From Deltaproteobacteria bacterium (GTDB taxonomy: Bacteria > Desulfobacterota > Desulfobacteria > Desulfobacterales > JAFDMD01): DNA of 64,000 nt. Positions 59,052 to 64,000 of this stretch are shown here, piece after piece. The notes beneath the pieces are model-generated. The model was not told the DNA's origin and ran no database searches. It saw only the letters and a program-made list of their open reading frames with translations. Position numbers and translations under genes: made by a program. The number at the start of each line of letters is the position of its first letter. Position 1 is the stretch's first letter. Location of the stretch: the NCBI GenBank assembly GCA_019306065.1, contig JAFDMF010000008.1:90430-154429 (forward strand). The letters run 5' to 3'.

Positions 59052-61826
59052 TCAGTTAGCTTCAACCAGCGAAAGTTTTACCGCGCATACTTTAAATTCC
59101 GGTATTTTGGATATAGGATCCAACGCTGCATTTGTAAGCATATTTGCGGCTGCATTTGCAAAATGAAACGGTATAAATACCGTGCCGGATACCGCTTTGT
59201 CCGATATTTTTACTACGGCGTCAATCTCGCCGCGCCTTGAAGTGACATTAACCTTTCCGCCTTCGATTAATTTGTATTTTTCGGCGTCATTATTTGTTAT
59301 TTCTACAAAGCATTCCGGCGCTCTTTCGTTTAATCCTTCGCTTTTCATTGTCATTGTGCCAGTATGATAATGATATATTATACGCCCTGTAGTTAGATAC
59401 ATAGGATATTCTTCGTCTGTTTTTTCTGCCGGCTCAATATAATCTATTGCATTAAATACCCCTTTTCCTATTGGAAACGTTCCCACATGTAAAATAGGGG
59501 TTCCGGGGTGTTCTGTATTCGGACAGGGCCAATAAATACCTCCCTCTTTTTCAAGCTTTTGATATGTTATGCCTCCGTAAGAAGGGGTAACAAATGCTAT
59601 TTCTTCCATTATTTTTTCAGAATCTTCGTAATGCATTGAGTATCCCATTCTAAGCGCTATCTCAGATATTATTTTCCAATCATCTCTTGCATGTCCGGGC
59701 GCTTCGACCGCTTTTCGGACCCTTTGTATCCTTCTTTCGGTATTGCTGAATGTTCCATCTTTTTCGGCAAAGCATTTTGATGGTAAAACTACGTCTGCAA
59801 GCTTTGCGGTTTCTGTTAGAAATATGTCTTGAACAACCAAAAAATCAAGATGTTCCATACATTTTTTTGCATGGTTTAAATCCGGATCCGATACAAGCGG
59901 ATTTTCTCCTATTACATATAAAGCTTTTAACTCTCCTGTATGAGCATTAGGTATCATTTCGGTTGCTTTTAATCCGGGTTTGTCCGGTAAAATCGGAACC
60001 TTCCAAGCGGTCTCCATTTTTTGACGCATTTCCGGAAGTATTACTTTCTGATAGCCGGAATATACGTCCGGCAGCCCTCCCATATCGCATGCGCCCTGAA
60101 CGTTGTTTTGTCCTCTTAAAGGATTGACGCCTCCCCCTTCTATACCCAAATTGCCGCATAGCATTGCAAGATTTGCCAAAGATTTTACGTTATCTGTACC
60201 TGTAATATGCTGGGTAATACCCATACAGTAAAGTATAGAGCCCGCTTTTGCGCCCGCATAAAGTCGGGCTGCCTCTATAATTTTATCCGCCGGAATTTCT
60301 GTTATTTTTTCAGCATATTCCGGAGTAAATTTTGCGGTTATCTCTTTTAACTGCTCAAATCCTACGGTTCTTTCCTCTACGAATCTTTTATCGTAAAGAT
60401 CCTCTTTTATAATAACATGCATCAAACCGTTTATCCAAGCTACATCAGCGCCTAATGCGGGTCTTATCCATATATCCGCAAATTCTACCAGTTTGATTTT
60501 TCGCGGATCTATTACTATAAGCTTTTTATTTTTAAATTTTACGGCTCTTTTAATAAATGATGATATTACGGGATGATTTTCGGTTGTATTAGAGCCTGTT
60601 ACAAGTATTACGTCCGCTTTTTCAATATCGGCTATGGTATTTGTCATTGCTCCGCTTCCAAATGCAGCAGCCAGACCGGCTACGGTGGAGGAATGTCAGA
60701 GACGAGCGCAATGATCTATGTTGTTGGTGTTTAAAACAGCTCGGGTAAATTTGTTTGCAATATAGTTTTCTTCATTCGTAATTCTTGCGGATGTTAAAAC
60801 TCCGATACTATCTCCGCCGTAGTTGTCTTTTATTTTGGCAAAGTTTTTAGCCGTAAAATTTAAGGCTTCCGACCATGTAGCCTCTTTTAATTCTCCATCT
60901 TTTCTTATCAAAGGAGATGTAAGCCTTTCGGAAGAATTTACAAAATCAAAACCGAATCTCCCTTTGACACATAAACTGCCGTAGTTTGGAGGAGATTCGG
61001 CATCACCCGTTACCTTTATTATTTTATTATTTCTTATATGCAAAAATATTTGACAGCCTACCCCGCAGTATGTGCAGGTGGTTTTTACCTTTTCTGTTTT
61101 CCAAGATCTTGCGGTATAACGAGCATCTTTTTCTACAAGCGCGCCTACAGGGCAGACTTGAATGCATTCTCCGCAAAATACGCAGTCGGAATCTTTTAGA
61201 GGTCTATCTCCTGCCGCCACAATTTTTGTATCCGCTCCTCTGTATCCAAAATTTATAGCTTCGTTTACCTGTATTTCGTTGCAAGCCTGAACGCATCTTC
61301 CGCATAATATACAGCGAGAAAAGTCTCTTATTATAAACGGATTTGCAAGCTCCGCAGGATATTTTGTTCTTTTTTGTTCGTATTGTCCGCCTATCGCCTG
61401 ATATCTAAAGCATAAATCCTGAAGTTTGCATTCTCCCCAAGAAGGACATAGTTCTTCGTTATTACCTTCATCTTTACAAACGTTTAATTGAAATTGCGTC
61501 CAATCTTTAACGCCGGATATAGCGCAATTATGATTTCCAGAAGCCAAAAGAAGGTTTAAAGTCTCTTTTCTTGAAGATATTACATCCGGAGATTCCGTCA
61601 TAACATCCATACCGTTTTCCGCGGAAGTAGAACATGCCGTTATAAGCGCTTTTGCTCCTTTTACCTCCACTACGCAAATTCTGCATGCTCCTGTAGGAGA
61701 AGCTCCTTTCAATTCGCAAAGAGTAGGTATTTCGATATTATTTCTTCTTGCTACGTTAAGAATCGTTTCCCCTCGTTCAAAAGAGAGTTTATTGCCGTTG
61801 ATAATAATTTGGTTTTTATTATTCAT
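59052..61826 (-). CDS. fdhA: Formate dehydrogenase catalytic subunit, selenocysteine at codon 377 (UGA 60696-60698), N-terminal 2Fe-2S/4Fe-4S NuoG-like region
   Basis: ...[53 protein letters not shown]; 2Fe-2S CELKGASPTGACRICVVEV; ferredoxin motifs CILCGRCVQAC and CVFCGECIQVCP; Mo site CTYCGVGC. ORF track splits it at UGA. Confidence 0.93.
60667..60698 (-). promoter_or_regulatory. Bacterial SECIS-like element
   Basis: UGA-18 nt-GGUCU apical loop flanked by GUAGCC/GGCUGC stem. Confidence 0.85.
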
Positions 61827-62060
61827 GCTAATATCAGTCTCCTATTTCAAGCCCGCCATCCAACTTCATCCTTTGTTGGATAACGGACTTTTTGGAGATG
61901 GTTATCTCCGTTTATAATCATTCTTTTTTATGTTTATATCTTTTTAATCATAGAAATTTTCAATATTTTTTATATCGCAGTCTTAATTATAATTTTCAGA
62001 CTTTATCCTTTTATTCGGTTTTGGTAAAAAATGCTAAAATCACGCCAAAAAGGCTTCTTT

Positions 62061-63971
62061 TCAAAAAATAAGCTTCAAATTTTTATCAGAAATATTATCA
62101 ATTACCTTATCAATAAACTCCTTTTTGGCTATTCCGTATTTTACTTTGCCATCAAGAGTGCGGACAGAAAGGGTATCCGCCTCTTTTTCTTTTGCTCCTA
62201 TAGTTACTATAAGAGGAATTTTATTTATCTGAGCGTTTCTTACCTTTTTATTAAGACTTTCGGTTCGTTTGTCTATTTCAACTTTAAAATTTTTATTTTC
62301 AAACTCTGCTTTAACCTTTTCGGCATAAGGAATTATTTCGTCATTTATAGGAAGAATTATAATTTGGACCGGAGACAGCCAGAGCGGAAATCTGCCAGCG
62401 AAATGCTCTATAAGTATTCCCAAAAACCTTTCCACCGAGCCGTAAATAACTCTGTGTATCATTATTGGTCTTACCTTTTCATTACGGTTATCTATATAGC
62501 TAAGATCAAACCTTTCCGGCAAAGACATATCAAGCTGTATTGTTCCGCATTGCCAAGTTCTGCCCAAAGCGTCTTCTATGTGCATATCTATTTTGGGCCC
62601 ATAAAAAGCGCCGTCTTTTTCGTTAATTTTATATTCTTTGTTATATATTTTTAAAGCCGCTTCCAACCCGCTTGTTGCAGTTTCCCATTGTTCGTCTGTG
62701 CCGATAAATTGTTCCGGTCTTGTGGAAAGCTCAAGATGAAAATCTAAACCAAAGGTTGAATATATTTTTTCTGCAAAGCGTAAAACTCCCAAAATTTCAT
62801 CATGTATCTGGGCTTCGGTCATAAATATATGAGCGTCGTCTTGATGAAACGCCCTTACCCGAAATAAGCCGGATAATACTCCGCTTAATTCGTGTCTGTG
62901 AACAAGCCCTATTTCTGCGGCTCTTATAGGAAGATCTTTGTAAGAACGGGGTTTTAATCCGTAAAGAAGCATTCCGCCGGGGCAGTTCATAGGCTTTATT
63001 GCATAATCCTCTTCATCTATTTTTGTTGTATACATATTTTCTCTGTAATTTTCCCAATGCCCGCTCTTTTCCCAAAGTTTGCGGTTTAATATAAGAGGAG
63101 TTTTTGTTTCTATATATCCGGCTTTTTTATGCTCCTTTCTCCAGAAATCCAAAAGAGTATTCCAAATCTCCATCCCTTTTGCATGAAAAAAAGGCATTCC
63201 GCGGGCTTCGTCATGAAAGCTGAAAAGATCCAGCACAGCGCCTACTTTTCTATGATTCCTTTTTTTTGCCTCTTCAAGAAACCGCATATAAGCTTTAAGC
63301 TCTTTTTGGGAAAAAAATGCGGTTCCGTATATTCTTTGAAGCTGATCGTTTTTTTGGTCTGCCCTCCAATAAGCGCCGGACACTTTGGTAAGTTGAACTG
63401 CTTCTATAAATCCTGTATGCGGAACATGCGGCCCTCTGCAAAGGTCTGTAAAATCTCCCTGCGAATAAAATGATATGGTTCCGTCTTCAAGTTCGGATAT
63501 TAACTCGGTTTTATAAGGATCCTCTTTATAAAATTCCAAAGCCTCTTTTTTGCCGATCTCTTTTCGGGCAAACGGAAGCTTTGCCTTAATAATTTTTTGC
63601 ATCTCAGCTTCGATTTTTAAAAAATCCTCTTGAGATACAGGCTCCATATCAATATCGTAATAAAAGCCGTCTTCTATTATGGGCCCTATGGTAAGCTTTG
63701 CCTGCTTATAAAGACACAAAATCGCATGCGCCATAACATGGGCGGCGCTGTGCCTCATTATTCCAAGCGCATCTTTATCTTTTGTAGTTATTAATCTTAC
63801 TCTGGCGTCCTTTTCTATTTTACAATTAAGATCCTTTATTTCGCCGTCTATTTCAACCGCAACGCAGTTTCTAAATAAACCTTCGGAAATGCTTTTTGCT
63901 ATATCCGCGCCTGTGGGGCTGTTTGGAAATTCTTTTATACTACCATCTGGAAGCGTAATATTTATCATCAT
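62061..63971 (-). CDS. thrS: Threonyl-tRNA synthetase
   Basis: TGS domain start, MRHSAAHVMAHAI, MNCPGGMLLY, RVRAFHQDDAHIF. Confidence 0.97.
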   Translation of the reverse strand: MMINITLPDGSIKEFPNSPTGADIAKSISEGLFRNCVAVEIDGEIKDLNCKIEKDARVRLITTKDKDALGIMRHSAAHVMAHAILCLYKQAKLTIGPIIEDGFYYDIDMEPVSQEDFLKIEAEMQKIIKAKLPFARKEIGKKEALEFYKEDPYKTELISELEDGTISFYSQGDFTDLCRGPHVPHTGFIEAVQLTKVSGAYWRADQKNDQLQRIYGTAFFSQKELKAYMRFLEEAKKRNHRKVGAVLDLFSFHDEARGMPFFHAKGMEIWNTLLDFWRKEHKKAGYIETKTPLILNRKLWEKSGHWENYRENMYTTKIDEEDYAIKPMNCPGGMLLYGLKPRSYKDLPIRAAEIGLVHRHELSGVLSGLFRVRAFHQDDAHIFMTEAQIHDEILGVLRFAEKIYSTFGLDFHLELSTRPEQFIGTDEQWETATSGLEAALKIYNKEYKINEKDGAFYGPKIDMHIEDALGRTWQCGTIQLDMSLPERFDLSYIDNRNEKVRPIMIHRVIYGSVERFLGILIEHFAGRFPLWLSPVQIIILPINDEIIPYAEKVKAEFENKNFKVEIDKRTESLNKKVRNAQINKIPLIVTIGAKEKEADTLSVRTLDGKVKYGIAKKEFIDKVIDNISDKNLKLIF

Positions 63972-64000
63972 AAAACCTACTTTAATAAAATATTTTGTTA

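Overview
AT-rich, gene-dense bacterial chromosome segment from an anaerobe, possibly Deltaproteobacteria/Desulfobacterota-like (weak inference from gene content). Most of it is housekeeping and biosynthesis: metY-metX-metW, nadA, nadC, carB, argF, hom plus an aminotransferase, era, engB, valS, purA, tadA, rseP-dxr-cdsA, rpoH-like sigma factor, thrS, four tRNAs. Energy and cofactor genes include a MOP-type aldehyde oxidoreductase, moeA, a RACo-like ASKHA protein, and a formate dehydrogenase that the ORF track splits at a UGA. That UGA is almost certainly selenocysteine, because a SECIS-like hairpin follows it. The accessory layer is strongly eroded: M24 peptidase, EpmA-like, YbgC-like thioesterase, D12 methyltransferase, Rpn-like nuclease, HicB and PIN/partner genes are all broken. 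At least three families of palindromic, MITE/REP-like intergenic repeats are scattered through the window, often abutting or supplying gene 3' ends. Best leads for unexplained biology: (i) two interleaved perfect inverted repeats (H-type pseudoknot potential) in the metYXW leader; (ii) an intact XRE + ScaI-like restriction gene beside a methyltransferase that lost its catalytic core; (iii) a two-gene PIN module with four in-frame stops and no indels; (iv) the palindromic repeat families. No CRISPR array, rRNA operon, intact transposase or prophage was seen. Product names come from reading the translations; no database search was run.
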